A stretch of DNA of 64,000 nt. Origin: Deroplatys truncata (Eukaryota > Arthropoda > Insecta > Mantodea > Mantidae). Below, in pieces: positions 34,073 to 46,607 of this stretch. The DNA lies in NCBI GenBank assembly GCA_030765065.1, contig CM060981.1, positions 227,671,152 through 227,735,151 on the forward strand, in the 5' to 3' direction. The translations under genes were made by a program, and so were the position numbers. Within the stretch, counting starts at the first letter, position 1, and the number at the start of each line of letters is the position of its first letter. The notes beneath the pieces are model-generated. The model was not told the DNA's origin. It worked only from the letters and a program-made list of their open reading frames with translations, and did not search any database.

Positions 34073-34977
34073 TGTTGGGGAGACGAAGTTGAAGTAGTAG
34101 CAACCGCACGTATGATGAAAAGTTTCCGGTAGCCTTCGCCCCAAATGTTTAAAATAATATTAACTTTGTAATTTGACTGTTTCTTTAAATATTATATTTA
34201 TGTTTGCCTTTACTGCGTCAGTATTATTGTTAGAGACATGTTTCTCTTTGCAGGGTTGAAGAATGTAGGCTTACACAGTTTATAATTTTACTTCACTCCA
34301 TTTATTAATGCTTGACACGGTTAAAATGACACTTCACTGATATATATAGAGAGAGAGCTGTGAGATTTTTTTATTAATTACTTGCAATTTTTAACACGTA
34401 AACTATTTTTTGTCTCTCACGAATACGTATTAAATTTCTCGGGGACACATCCCGCGTCCGGTTAGGAACACTGTCTGCAAGCAACGCGTCTAGTTATGAG
34501 CGCTGTCTAGAAGCAACTGATTTGATTTCTACAGCCTAAATTTGTAAATTTCTGTATTTCAAGTCTCTGATTGGCTATTCCTAATCCAATAGAATACTCC
34601 TATTTAACTTAAGCTTTTTTTCTGGTGTTGATTGGCTATTTTATAAACTGTCTCGAAGTATACATTATTGTTACCCCAATAATGACTAGTAGCAGTATTA
34701 AACATTCTTACTCCTTATTGCCTCAAGGTTACTTCATTGTTACCTCATTGTTAACAACTTTTAACCTATTATTTTCACAGCTCCTACAGTATTAAATTAC
34801 GTAATACATTCACATAACGCTATTACATGTATACAGTAATATAAACATATACAATGACTGCAATATACACTTTTTATATATTGTTACATATACATATTGC
34901 TTTAAGGCAGGCCGTTATTGAATTTGCATATTATATAATTTGATTAAAATCATTTAAGTGTTAAAAATACCGCCTCA
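34073..34977 (-). mobile_element. Solo-LTR-like repeat, copy 2
   Basis: Reverse complement of the family, from TGAGGCGGTATTTTTAACAC (34977 downward) to TCTCCCCAACA (34073). 905 bp. It lies on the opposite strand to the neighbouring gypsy pol, so it need not belong to it. Confidence 0.7.
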
Positions 34978-35591
34978 TAGTCAACACCATAAAATAGATT
35001 TAAATCTACACTTAAGGAAAGGTAAAACTTGCAGATAATTGTAAAAAACATCGTCAATTTGCGAGATTAATTGTACTGTAACTTTTGGCAAAGTATACAT
35101 AGGTAACAAATAGTGCTAAAAATTGTGATACGAATTTGCACCCTAGAAGCAGTTTCTCTTATTTCCAGGCTTACCTGGACTTAATTCCTTACGTTGATAT
35201 CTCGTGTAAGTGGAACGCTATATTATATTTTGAATCACAACAGTTGAAAATACTTAAAAGTGAAGATGTAAATTTTATAACTTCGTATTATGCAACGGAT
35301 GGCGAAATAGGAGATAAAAACCACGAGCTGAAATTGAATTGCAATGGGAGCTGTTTTTCATTTAACATTGGGAATTGAAGCGAGTTGAATAACTGCTACA
35401 ATTAAAGTGAAAAACTGAAAATGGTGCATAAACGGAAATGTTGTCAAGCAGAATAAACGGAATAATAGTCATTTTGATGAAGGAAATTAATGCACTAGTT
35501 ACGTTATGAACTATATGTAAAATAAATAAAATATCAGCTGAGAAATACTACAGGGAGTCATATACATCCCCTAAGGATTCGTCTGAACTTT
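34978..35591. other. Unassigned stretch
   Basis: An 80-codon plus-strand frame at 35136-35378 has no recognisable domain. Confidence 0.5.
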
Positions 35592-36431
35592 AAAACATCT
35601 GATGTGTTAAACTAACATGGCTTTCTCTCTTGTTCAAACTATTTATACAAACGCTTATTCTCCATCTAGTTCATGTTAATCGAAATAAACATTTACAGAA
35701 ACTTATTGCTCATTTTCTTGTAGGTGCAAGGGCAATACGGTAGACTTTCAGCGATAGTCAAATCTTTTAAGAGCTGGTTGCTATGTGAAGCATTCCATTC
35801 TCTTTGAATGTCCAGGACATAAAAAAGGAATAACGAATTCTCATTTGAGAAAAAGTACAAGTATTGGAAAATTCAAACAAATAACGAGAAATTTCTTGGA
35901 AATGGTTCACTGGACAAAAGAAAAGGTATATGACATACATTGTGTGTTTTAACGAGATCTACGTTTTTGTGCAGTAAAATTTTGTTCGTCTTTTACGGTT
36001 TACCAGTTATGTGAAAGTCCTCCAGAATGAAGAGCACTTTTGGGGACATTCCCGGAAAATTCAAGGTATACATTTCATTTGACATAAAAATATCTTAAAC
36101 ATAATGATATTTTAATCAAAATCATTAGAGCCATTGTTGAGAAAATAAAAAAAAATAAAAAAAAACGTTTCAGGTAAAGGGTAGTCTGATGTGGGGTGTT
36201 TTCTTGAAAATCTTTGTGTCGCGTCCCTGGTAGATACTAAGCTCCGACTCTTCGTTTTTGAGTTTTGCTGTTTACGGACGACAGACAGACACGCACATGG
36301 ACATACTTCCAAAAATGTTTTATTTGGATTCTAAGCACCTAAGAATATGTATTTACGGTGAAATCTCGGTATTGAATTTTTGGGTGGAGTACAATACTTC
36401 CCCTACTTACTATATGCAGTAGAGAAAGTAA
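35592..36431 (-). mobile_element. ~1 kb repeat family copy
   Basis: From AAAACATCTGATGTGTTAAAC to CTATATGCAGTAGAGAAAGTA. Confidence 0.75.
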
Positions 36432-37303
36432 ACATTGTAGCAGCGAAATTAATGGAGGTGATATTTAATTTTTTTGGATATAAAGATCAAATGATAATAC
36501 GGTTCATGTGTTATGATCGTCAATTTTACTAGTTTTATAAATGTTTGAAAAATATGCCAAAATTGTAAATATTTTGTACGTGGTGTTTTCAAAATTATCT
36601 TACATGTAGAGCAATTTTTTTCTGTATTTCTTGACTTTACGGTGAAGATTTTATTTGACGGAAGAATAACATGTAAAATTTGGGAATTTTCAATGTTTTT
36701 GAAGTAATATCTCATTTTCACTTCACTTTTTACGACTTCACGAATTTATTTCTCCACCAGTGTAAGTCACATATCAATGAAAGTGTGTAGATATATGCAC
36801 AGAAACATTCTCTACCCAGTGGATGAAACATAACTGTGTAAACATCACGTACAAAAGTGTTGCAATTTTGCATATTTTTAAAAAATGTATAAAACTGATA
36901 AAATAAACCATCTAAAAAAACTGCCCAAACACAAAAAATGTATTGCCATTTGATCTTTATGTCAAAAAAATTATATTTTTCCCTCCATTAATTTACTGCT
37001 AGATTTTAAAGCTCAGACGAATACTTTCTTGAGTGAGTGTATCTGAGTGAGGAAAAAACAAGAGAATGTTGAGGCATGTCAAATGTACAAGAGGCATATT
37101 GTATTTAGATTCTATACAGAGAATAATGTTAAGAGAATTTTGATGAGGATAATTGCCATATGTTTGCATAAGCCGCGCTTTATGTTATATAAATATTTAT
37201 ATATTCTTGGTTAATGATATATAACCTTATTGTAGTGCAAAACTACACCATTGAATTATACGAAAATTGAGATAAAGTAATACAGGAGAGTTATATTAAT
37301 ACA
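36432..37303. other. Unassigned AT-rich stretch
   Basis: Nothing recognised. Confidence 0.5.
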
Positions 37304-38817
37304 TACAACGAATGCAAAAAGTGTTCGTACATTGTTATATTCGCCAGAAAGGGAAAATTTAGGGTCTAAGCAACATAACTATGGATATGTGAATACTGAA
37401 CTGCAAACTATATAAATATACTTGGGAGCTACCATTAAATGAAGTATAATATGTATAAATTACAATAAATTCAGATTGTGCATGCAGGCAAGGCACAATA
37501 AGTGATCCTACATCTTGAGACATGATACTAAATGAAGAGTTCAAACGGTGGATTTGTCGCCTTTAAGTTGTCTGTCCTTGTGTATAGCCGTACTCCGGTA
37601 CACTCAAAATGGGGAGCAAGCGGAGGGAAACATGTAGAGACAAGAAACATAACTATTAGATTGCACAATCAGTGAAAGTCGTTGAGAGAGACATATCAAA
37701 TTGTTGATAGACCTCGCTCAACTGTGCAGTCGGTAATTGACAGGTCTTTTACCTTTAAGGCAGTGTAAAACAGGCCAAAAAGGAGAGGCCTGCAATTCTG
37801 AGAGAGGATAAACGAACAATCACAGGGAAATGAAAAAGGATCCAAAAATTAGTGCAGTGAATTTTGCACTAGACTTGGAAATACGTGATCTAAAAGTATC
37901 AGCCAGCACAATCCGTAACGTTTTTAAAGGTTTTCATGTTCGAGCACCTTGGCGAAAGTTTTGGGTTAGCAAGAAAAAGCGGATAAAGCGACTAAAATTT
38001 GCCAGACAGCATCGAAATAAAGGGTTGGACTTCTGTAAAAAAGTAATTTCTTTACACGAAAGCAAGCTTAAACCTTTTGCTTCAGATACTACATGAATGA
38101 TGCGGAAGAAGAATACATTGCTGGAATCACGAAATTGTTGCATACAGTAAAATGGGGGTGTGGTTCAGTGCTTGTTTGGGTGTTACAGGAGTAGGTCAAC
38201 TACACTTAATTGAAGGAAAAATGGACCACAAAATCTGTGTGGTCATTTTAAAATTAAATCTTCACGTTAGTGCTCAAAATGAGGGGCTGGAAAATAATTA
38301 TATTTTCCAGCACGATAACGAACCTAAAATACGGCTATGAGTACTTGATTATGGCTACTCTACAACACACCAAAACAACTCCATGCAGCTCCTCAATCTC
38401 TGACATATATCCTACAGAGAATCTGTGGTCTATTGTAGAAGAAAGACTCGGAAAGCACAGCTTTTCTTGCTCTTCAAGAGGAATGGGTGTCCATTGACTC
38501 CAAAACTACGCGGATTTGATTGAGTCAGCGCCTCGGAGACTTAAGGCAGTAAATAAGGCAACTGACTATTAAATTATGGAAACATTTTGCTAAAATCTAT
38601 TTAAATATCAGCTGTACGTTTGCTTTCTGTGCATAAAAGGAGTAACGTTTTTATTTATGCTTAACACATCAGGTTGATTTCTTATGTTAACTTCTTCTGT
38701 TATATGTACACACATAAAATATATATATCGGTATTCTTGATTGTATCAGTTATTTCTGTTTCCAATCCCTATGTGATACAACTTAAAAGGTGTACGAACA
38801 CCTTTGCACTCCCTGTA
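37304..38817 (+). mobile_element. Tc1-like element with TA duplication
   Basis: TA at 37304-37305 and 38816-38817. The left end CAACGAATGCAAAAAGTGTT and the complement of the right end (CAGGGAGTGCAAAGGTGTTC) form ~25-bp terminal inverted repeats. 1510 bp. Confidence 0.8.
37609..38572 (+). pseudogene. Tc1-like transposase pseudogene
   Basis: Starting near MGSKRRETCRDK (37609), with several early stops. Later blocks are readable: VSASTIRNVFKGFHVRAPW and KKRIKRLKFARQH (37890-38025), MGVWFSACLGVTGVGQLHLIEG (38150-38215, the ..GG..W..... block), LHVSAQNEGLENNYIFQHDN with the second D (38262-38320), and YPTENLWSIVEERLGKHS with the glutamate (38408-38462). The first catalytic D block near 38090 is not clear. 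The end near TAA at 38570-38572 fits the usual position shortly before the right TIR. Confidence 0.75.
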
Positions 38818-39673
38818 TAAAAGTAAGTGTATGTGTGTGTATTTTGATTATTGGCTTCTACACCGCTGTACTGATTTCAACCAAACTTGGCATAGATAAA
38901 CTTTGACACAAGGCAAATTATTACTCTCCAGCTTAGAATTCGAAATTCCGCCACATTTCACACTATTAGTTTGTTAATTTTAATAATGCCTACAAAAGCA
39001 CGCAAGACTATATCCTCAACGTAAACCGTAATAGGTCGAATATTGCCAACATACGAATAATTAATTAGGTTTTCACGGCCTCACAAAATAACAAAGGAAC
39101 AACGAGTTCACATATTATTCGTTGATCTTTTTCTGATATTGATAATGGAGTAATAACACAGTCAAATGAATTAAAACAGCTACGCCACCTGTGACTATGA
39201 TTGTGCAAATGTAAAGGACTAGGACTGCAATCGCTTGGTAAAAAATTAACAATTTTTTGAACTTATTATATTGGACTATGATAACAGCAACAGCATCAAA
39301 CCAGACAAAACATCACCTCTCGTTATTCTTATTTATCTTCATGTGATTATTTATTGCGTATTGATATTAAATAACACAAAATAATTCAAATAATCCTATT
39401 GACTACAAAAGTCTCTGGTGCTCAAATATTACTAGCATAAGAATAATAAATAAGTCAAGTTCATTTGCATTCATTCTGAGATCGTTCTCCATATTTGGAT
39501 ATTCACTTATTATAATTTGTAGTTTATCATTTTTTGTAACCAGCGGGTTTCTTTCTCTATGGTAAATTTGTGATGTTTCTATAAGCAGAAAAACAAAAAG
39601 TTAAGTTACATATGAAGTAACATGGCTAACAAAAGCAGCATCAAACCAGTCGAAGTACTTCTTATTGTTATTT
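38818..39673. other. Unassigned stretch
   Basis: At 38860-38900 a CTGTACTGATTTCAACCAAA block resembles phrases common in arthropod repeats. Nothing else is recognised. Confidence 0.45.
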
Positions 39674-39814
39674 TAATTACTTTCTCTACTACGTATAGTA
39701 AGTAGGGGAAGTATTGTATTCTACCCAAAAATTCGATACCAAGATTTCACCGAAAATATGTTTTGAGACCCCCTGAATCCAAAAAAAACATTTTTGGAAA
39801 AATGTCTGTTTGTC

Positions 39815-39866
<52 letters not shown>

Positions 39867-40569
39867 TGTCTGTGAACAGCATAACTCAGAGACGAACAGT
39901 CGGATAAACACCAAACTTGGTATTTAGGTTCAGTATCTTCCAGAGATGCGACACGAAGGCTTTCAAGAAAATCCTCCCACCCCAGATTACCCTTTACATG
40001 GAACATTTTTCGAAAATTTTAATTTTCTCAAAAATGTCTCTAACGATTTTGAATAAAATGCCAGAAGTTTGACATTTTAATGGCAAATGAATTGTATATC
40101 TTGAATTTTCTGGGAATGTATCCAAAAGTATTCTTCATTGTGAACGACTTTTGCATAACTGATGAACCATAAGAGATAGATAAAATTTTACTACACAAAA
40201 AAATGTAGATCGCGTTAAAATACACAATTTATGTCATATACATTGTTTTTTTGTTTGAATTATTTTCGAGTTATTACTTGTTATTCCGTTAAATTTTTGC
40301 AATACTTATACTTTTTCTCAAATGGGAATTAGTTATTCGTTTTTTTTGTCCTGGTAATACAAAGAGAATAGAATGCTCCACATAGCAACCAGCTCTTAAA
40401 AACTTTGACTAATCGCTTAAAGCCTACCAATTCCCCTTGCATCTACAACATAATTAGCAATAAGATTAACATCTCGATTAACATGAAGCATATGGAGAAT
40501 AAGCGCTTGTAAAAATAGTTTGTACAAAAGTAGAGAAAGTCATGTGATTGTAACACATCAGCTTTTTTT
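39674..40569 (+). mobile_element. ~1 kb repeat family, reference copy (Helentron-like, non-autonomous)
   Basis: The best-preserved copy. Order on this strand: a terminal ACTTTCTCTACTACGTATAG block, GGGGAAGTATTG, AAAATTCGATACC, a TG microsatellite (here ~46 bp at 39818-39863), CTGTGAACAGCATAACTCAG, CCAAACTTGGTATTTAGG, a GATGCGACACGAAGG block, AT-rich middle, CAAATGGGAATT, CAACCAGCTCTTAAAA, TTCCCCTTGCATCTACAA, and the end GTAGAGAAAGTCATGTGATTGTAACACATCAG plus a T run. The 12-bp ACTTTCTCTACT recurs inverted ~30 bp inside the other end. CTACTTACTATACGTAGTAG forms a hairpin near one end. Ends are T/A-rich with no clear target duplication. There is no own protein. The Helentron-associated class is inferred from this architecture only. 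Confidence 0.7.
39818..39863. repeat. (TG)n microsatellite inside the repeat
   Basis: About 23 TG units following CTGTCTGTCTG. Other copies have only 4-8 units at the same place. Confidence 0.9.
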
Positions 40570-41116
40570 TGTATTCATTTTGGCCTTCATTTTATTTTGT
40601 TCTTTCGTGTGTTTTCTTGTAGTTTAGTGTGTGTTGGTTACTGCGAATAACCAAGGTTATGTTGAGGTTGTGTAAACCTCACAAGATTTTCCGTGTAAAT
40701 AACGACGAGCCATTCCGTACGTCACTCAGCTGTATTCAGCATAAATCATCATTACAAACTGTAGTGTCTGTGGTTATTCAGCAGTGCTTTTGCATAGTGT
40801 TTTCTCAGCATTTTTGTTTTAACTCTTTGTTTAAGTATCTTGTGTAATACATGCCTCCAAAGAAACGCATGGATATTGGGTAAATGCAACCAAAGGCTAA
40901 ATGTTGTAGGGATAAACTGTCAAACCCCGGGCAACGCCAGATATTTCAGCCATTAATGTGATATAGCAGTTTCTATTTCACTATTTATTAATCCAAATAT
41001 GTGGCCGAAAAAGCCAAATGAGGAGATTCTGTTTTATTGATTATATTTTGAAGGACTGAGTCAGTAAATGTTCCAGTATTCGATTGTAATTATAACTTGG
41101 TACTTCTAAATGAAAA
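40570..41116. other. Unassigned stretch
   Basis: A short frame beginning MPPKKRMDIG near 40850 is stopped after ten codons; too little to assign. Confidence 0.45.
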
Positions 41117-41952
41117 TACATGGGTTGGAACTTTAATAGTGGCAACACTGCTGTGGAAGTCAAACGAGAAGTAAGTAATTATTCTCAGGTTTACCATGTG
41201 TTTGCCTATGTTTTACCCACCACCCAAGAAAGGACTCTCCTTTTCGACTCAAAGTGCATGAGTTGTGGTGAGTTGCGTCTTGTGTTTTCGCCATATTCGC
41301 AAAACAGGAACAACGAAGTTGATTGAAAATTGAATGTGCTCGTGGTCATATACCAAGACAATGTCGTGTGAAGACATGTAGGGAACCTTATAGAACAGAG
41401 TGGCAAGGAAAGTTAGAAATGTGAAGGTTATTATGGTGTTTGTTGTGCACGGCTGTGACAGCGTTATCCTAACACATACCCTTCCGCAAGGACAAAATGT
41501 TATAGCACAGTATTTCTGTCATTTTTGAGCATCATCTCAGATCAGTGTTGCAAAGAAAGCGGCGATACTTTTTACAGAATCTTCATATCATTTTGCGACA
41601 CAATGCTCAAGCGCATATGGTCCAATCTGTAAATGATCTGAGGTTGGGAAGTGCTTTTCCATCCACTATATTCACCGGACCTAAGCCCTGTGATTATGAC
41701 CTAATCCCAAAGATGAAGGAAACGCATCGTGGAATTCATTAGGATGCCCCGAAATTCTGCAGGCATTAGGTCGCTCCATCAGGAACATCAAGAGGAAAGG
41801 TACTGCAAGAGAAGGTTATCTGTTCCACATCGCTGGCACGGGTTATTGAAAATTCTGCTGATTACATTAAAGGGTTGTAGAAGTTTCAAACATGTATGAT
41901 TCTTGTAATAGTAATAAATAAATAGTTCCACTATTAAAGTTCCAAACTATGT
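41117..41952 (+). mobile_element. Internally deleted mariner element with TA duplication
   Basis: TA at 41117-41118 and 41951-41952. The left end CATGGGTTGGAACTTTAATA and the complement of the right end CATAGTTTGGAACTTTAATA are inverted repeats. 832 bp, about 450 bp shorter than a full mariner. Confidence 0.85.
41300..41880 (+). pseudogene. mariner transposase C-terminal remnant
   Basis: Readable parts are PQGQNVIAQYFCHF (about 41480-41525), RRYFLQNLHIILRHNAQAHM (about 41556-41615) where the second catalytic D is H, and PKPCDYDLIPKMKE with the third D (about 41682-41722). GRSIRNIKRKGTA follows near 41770 in another frame. The first catalytic block and the DNA-binding domain are missing or unrecognisable, matching the shortened element. 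Confidence 0.7.
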
Positions 41953-43060
41953 AATTTTAATAAACTGTAAAATGGTAAATTATTATGAATGCAAATGCTA
42001 CATATTAACTAAGTGCTGTACAAAACAGTATCATCAGCTACAGAGAAAAAACGATTTATGGAATAACCGATGTTACATTCTACGTGGAAGTGAACCAAAA
42101 AGAAACCAATTATGGGTTACAAAATTTAGTAGTTTCTGAAAGACATTATGGTCTTTAGCATAAAGTTTGGAATCCATATTCACTCGGATATAAAATAAGT
42201 GGTATGTTCCTTTAGTAAGATCTGCACATCTGTGTAACTAAAAATCGATTCTATCAGACCCTTAATCACCTCTCTTCCATTACTGGCTTGCAACAAGTGG
42301 CCTCTCTTTATTAATTTGACTATAATTTGAATTTTCAACTTAAATATAATGTGATTAAGAGACTCGACCTTCAAGAGGAAAGGTGAGTGAGAAATGAGTT
42401 ACCTGTAACGTTGAACTGCACACTGCAATATCTATGCCAAAAGCTTCTTTTGTAGTAAACATAGAAACAAACTCTAAGCTAATTGGCGCAATTGAATAGG
42501 AATAGCGTGCAAGCTCCGCTGAGCTGTGGGACATACCTCGAAGAATCGAATCCCCTTGGTGGTAATAATGATCGAGTGGGGATATAATTTCGATATATTT
42601 GTCAATTTCATTAGCTACTTTGGACAAAAGGGTTTAGATACAACTATATGACACTATGGAGTAATATAAGTGTATTCTTATTATTGGTGTTGCATTAAGA
42701 TGACAATTATGACAACCGAACGTTTTATTAAATGAGTCATTATCGTAAGCCTTAGTAATATTATTGTTATTATTACCTTAATGTTACTCAACTAGTTAGA
42801 ACTTAAGACAACGGATTGATAATATCAGGTTCCGTCCTCATTTTGGATGTCGGCAACTACTCAATTGAGTTGCTAAATTACGAAGGGGGAGGTATAAGGG
42901 TTACGCTAACAGAGGGCACACTATACGTTTCATTACCAACCTACATCGCCCCGTTCCTATGCGGACATTTCTTTTGCACGAAAGTGTGTAACTTGGACCA
43001 TAGTTTGCTTCAGTCATTAATTGTAAGACAGCATCAACTTTTGTATCATCGGCAAAATTG
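41953..43060. other. Unassigned stretch
   Basis: A 90-codon minus-strand frame (42627-42355) has a protein-like composition but no start context, domain or homologue that I recognise. Confidence 0.45.
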
Positions 43061-43061
43061 A

Positions 43062-43300
43062 CAGGGGTAGCCGAGATTGTTGAAGCACGGCTTGCGAACT
43101 GGAAATCTGAGATTCATATCCCGCCAGAACCGCTCTTCGTGATTGAGGGTTTTCGTCAGTCCTCATTGGCAAATGCCGGGGAGGTACCTTAATCTTAGGC
43201 ATAGAACGTCTCCTTCCTCAATTGTCACTTCATTTCATGCACCATCAGTGTTCACCGCCTATGGTGGCGTGCAGTAATAACGGGTGTTAAACATTACCAT
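43062..43300 (+). mobile_element. tRNA-derived SINE
   Basis: GGTAGCCGAGATTGTTGAAG (box A region, about 43067) and CTGAGATTCATATCCCGCC (box B region, about 43108) are spaced as in a tRNA. A body with AACGTCTCCTTCCTC and a tail containing ACCGCCTATGGTGGCG follow. The acceptor stem does not fold as a functional tRNA. Confidence 0.55.
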
Positions 43301-44300
43301 GTATCACCAGGAAATGAATTGCTCAATTATAAATTGATAATTCAATGAAATTTGTGTGACGTTTATATGAATGATTAAAGAAAACCAAATTCTAACACTT
43401 GTTGCACTTATATATGAAGGGTTGCAAGCCAGAAGAAAAGGTTTGAGGACAAAGGAAAGAAGTAATAATAGTTAAATCCACAGTAACTCATATATAGGCT
43501 CATCCAAGGCTCATATATAGGTAGAACAAAAATAAACTTCTAAAACAAATAGATAAATCAGCAGTTGCCAACCATGGGACAAGAGATAAAATTATTAAAA
43601 CCCATACAGATTCCTTCACACCTGGAAATTTGGGAAAAGATTTTCATATATCTCAACATTAAGAATATTTTGAATTTTGAAATACCGCCTACAAACTACC
43701 TGATGCTACTGGTCCAATCAAATTACAAGAGAGAAGAAAGAGGACAGATGAGTTCGCAAACTTCGCTACAGATGACAGTAATTCCAAGTCCACAAGTTCC
43801 AAACTTTTCCCATAGAGGGCAGATGAATCAGCTACTGAATTACTTCTTGGGGGTCAGGGGAGTGATCGTGACTTCAGTCGGCCAGAGCTGAGGATGAGGG
43901 AAACACGTCTCTCGAAAGCGCTTCTCAGTTGATACCAAGTGCCATTGTGATGTGAATTAGTACGTAACGACTCACTTCAATTCATCATATGATATCACAA
44001 TCAATAATACCTCTGTTTATTGTAATATAATCAACAGTAACTGTTCGTATCCACACAACATTTATTTGCAACCTACAAGTGTGGACGGTAATACACAGTA
44101 GGAAAAATACGAACTTCTGAATTAAGAAATCATGTGTTTAAAACGCTGAAAATTTTAGTCATGTATGGCATAAAAATTGCAATGTTTTCAAACGAAGGTG
44201 TCACAATTTGTTTGCTTGCATACAGTAATTTACTGTTGAACAAAATTAATTACGTATTTCGTGAAAATTGGGGAAATACCAAGCTGACTTCCATTTAGAT
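43301..44300. other. Unassigned stretch
   Basis: A 108-codon plus frame at 43565-43891 and an overlapping frame with many charged residues are seen. I considered a Penelope or LINE 3' end but could not support it. Confidence 0.4.
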
Positions 44301-45203
44301 TTTTAAATTGGCATACCTTCAGTGTTGCCACTTCCTATAAAATAGATGATGAACAGATCGAATGCAGTAGCACAAATCCATAATATCTTCGAGCTTTTCC
44401 TGTGTTGATGCCCTTGTTTCTGGGAACAACGAAGGTAGTGGAATGTTTTGAAAAGAGCTCTTCCTCCCATTTACTTTTCTGTTTAAGTCAAATGTGGAGA
44501 ATGATACATCATGATAATGACTCTGCTTCATTTTTAGAAATCTAGATTACCTTTTTCAAATCTGATCCAAGATGTTTTAAGCCACTCTACTTTGCTACCA
44601 GCAAGAAAGATCTTTCGATTCACTATATATTTTTCAAGCTGTAAGGTACTATAGAAATCAACACGTGTCATCTCATTGCATTTCATCACATGAAAGTTTG
44701 AAGCCCTCTTTTTAGATTTTTAATTACATTCAGCCAGTGGTTTGTAGTGTGTACTTCGGGATTATACTTTTTCATGCAAAGTCCCGGTTACACTCAATGA
44801 AGCTGTTTCCTCGAATGAAAATTTTCTGGTTGGTCTCAAATGTTTGAGAATTTTGTAATAAAAGGTGACATTCTTATGATACAGTTTTGACACCTACTAT
44901 ACAAAATCAAATGATTCATCTCTGGAGGAATTATTTTGAATGATTTTTTTCTAGACCTGATCCTACTTCCTGTGCTCCTCTCAAAGCTGTACCTTCATTC
45001 CAAACATGCATGACGGCTGTATCTGTTATCACATAAAGTATGCCAAAGTTGAATAACCACATTTGCCGTTTATAGTAAGCTATATATATTGGCTTAATTA
45101 TGTGCAGATCAAGGATGAGAATTTTCTTTCTTACATTGATTTTTCTTCACCTACACTCTTTATCCTTTCTCAACCTGGTGCTTTGAGCTTTTTTATGATG
45201 TTT

Positions 45204-46151
45204 TGAGGCAGTGTTTTTAACAGTTGAATGATACCAGTCTAATTATACAATATTAAAAATAATAAATCCCGCCCTAAAGGAATATGTGTATAATATAATA
45301 TATAAAATGTATGTAAGAGTCATTGTATTATGTTTATATTATTATGTACATGTATAATGTTATGTGTATGTATTATGTAATTTAACAATGTAGGAGCTGT
45401 GAGAATAGAAACAAGCTGCTTTCTGTAACAAATAGAATTATAAAGTAGAAGCCGAAAGTTGCTAACAATGAGGTAACTTTGAGGCAATAATGAATTGTAA
45501 AGTTTAATAAAGGCTACTAATAGTTCTTGGAACAATAATAATGTAATATTTAAAACAGTTTATAAATAGGCAATCAAGACTAGAAAACCTAAAATTTAAA
45601 TAAAACTATTCTATTGGAGTAGAATTAGCCAATCAGAGACTTGAAATATAGTAAATGTACACATTTAAGCGGTAGACGCCAGAAGTTAGAAGGCAGCGTT
45701 CCCGAGCAGTTCGATACGTATTCAGTGTGAGACATAAAAAAATCCATTACGGCGAGAATAATATAAAGTTTATGTGAAGGGTGCAATTAATATAATATCT
45801 CAGCTCTATAGTAGGATATATCAGTGAAGTGTTATTTAATCGTGTGAAGGATTAATAAAACAAAGTACAATACAATTATAATTTGTGTAAACCTTCATTT
45901 CTTAGCCTTACTAGCTCTGCTAAGAGATACGTGTTCTAAAAGAAATACTGACGCAGCCGGGGCATATATAATATTTAAATAAACATTAAAATAGAAGTTG
46001 ATTTTTTAAGCGTGGGGCGAAGGCCACCGGAAAAGTGAACGTGGGGCGAAGGACACCGGGAAGTTTGTATCGCATGTGGGGCGAACACTCCAAGAAACAT
46101 ATCTCCAGCAATACGTGGGGCAACAACCCTTTCAATTTTGGCTCTCCAACA
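45204..46151 (+). mobile_element. Solo-LTR-like repeat, copy 3, nested in the minus-strand pseudogene
   Basis: The longest copy (948 bp), TGAGGCAGTGTTTTTAACAG to GGCTCTCCAACA, beginning TG and ending CA. It contains CAATAAT/AATAAA-rich parts and the repeated GTGGGGCGAAGG words at about 46015-46085. It interrupts coding blocks of the opposite-strand pseudogene. No target duplication is evident here. Confidence 0.75.
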
Positions 46152-46607
46152 GTGGAGTTACAATCTATCTCAGTTTCTGGCAGTCCAATTGTGTGTTCTC
46201 CTTCATCTTCATATAACGTCTGTTTCAGCTTTTGATTGAAAGCATCACATTGATTACAGTTGTCATTCCCGGGAATATAGAATAAAAAATTAAATTCTTT
46301 CTTGAAAATGTTAAGGAAAGAAGAGAAGCAGTTTCCAACTGTTCTTGCATTGCTCTTTATACATCAGGTAGTACATAGACAAATTCAAAAATGGTGGCAA
46401 TGATTTTCTCCTCTTTTATCCTTCATACTGTAGTGTGAATGGTGTGATGGAAATTCATGGAAGAAATCACAAACAAATTTGTTCTCTTGAGTTTTCTTAT
46501 GGAGTTCATGACGCTCCTCTTATTTGCTCCTTTTTCAAAGTGAGGTCAGTTTTATCATTAGAAATCTGTAACGTTTGTTTGAAAAACATTTCATTATCGA
46601 AATTGTG

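Noticed and set aside
34073..34977. LTR as the 3' LTR of the adjacent gypsy pol
   Set aside because: It is on the opposite strand to the pol remnant, and the same LTR occurs elsewhere without any gypsy sequence, so the link is not supported.
40848..40960. MPPKKRMDIG start resembling a Helitron-type N-terminus
   Set aside because: Only ten codons before a stop and no Rep or helicase motif nearby.
42355..42627. 90-codon minus-strand frame as a host exon
   Set aside because: The composition is protein-like, but there is no supporting start, splice context or recognisable family.
43565..43950. Possible Penelope GIY-YIG or LINE 3' end
   Set aside because: SYIGRTK-like and SAVANH-like words are present, but stops intervene and the downstream catalytic residues cannot be placed.
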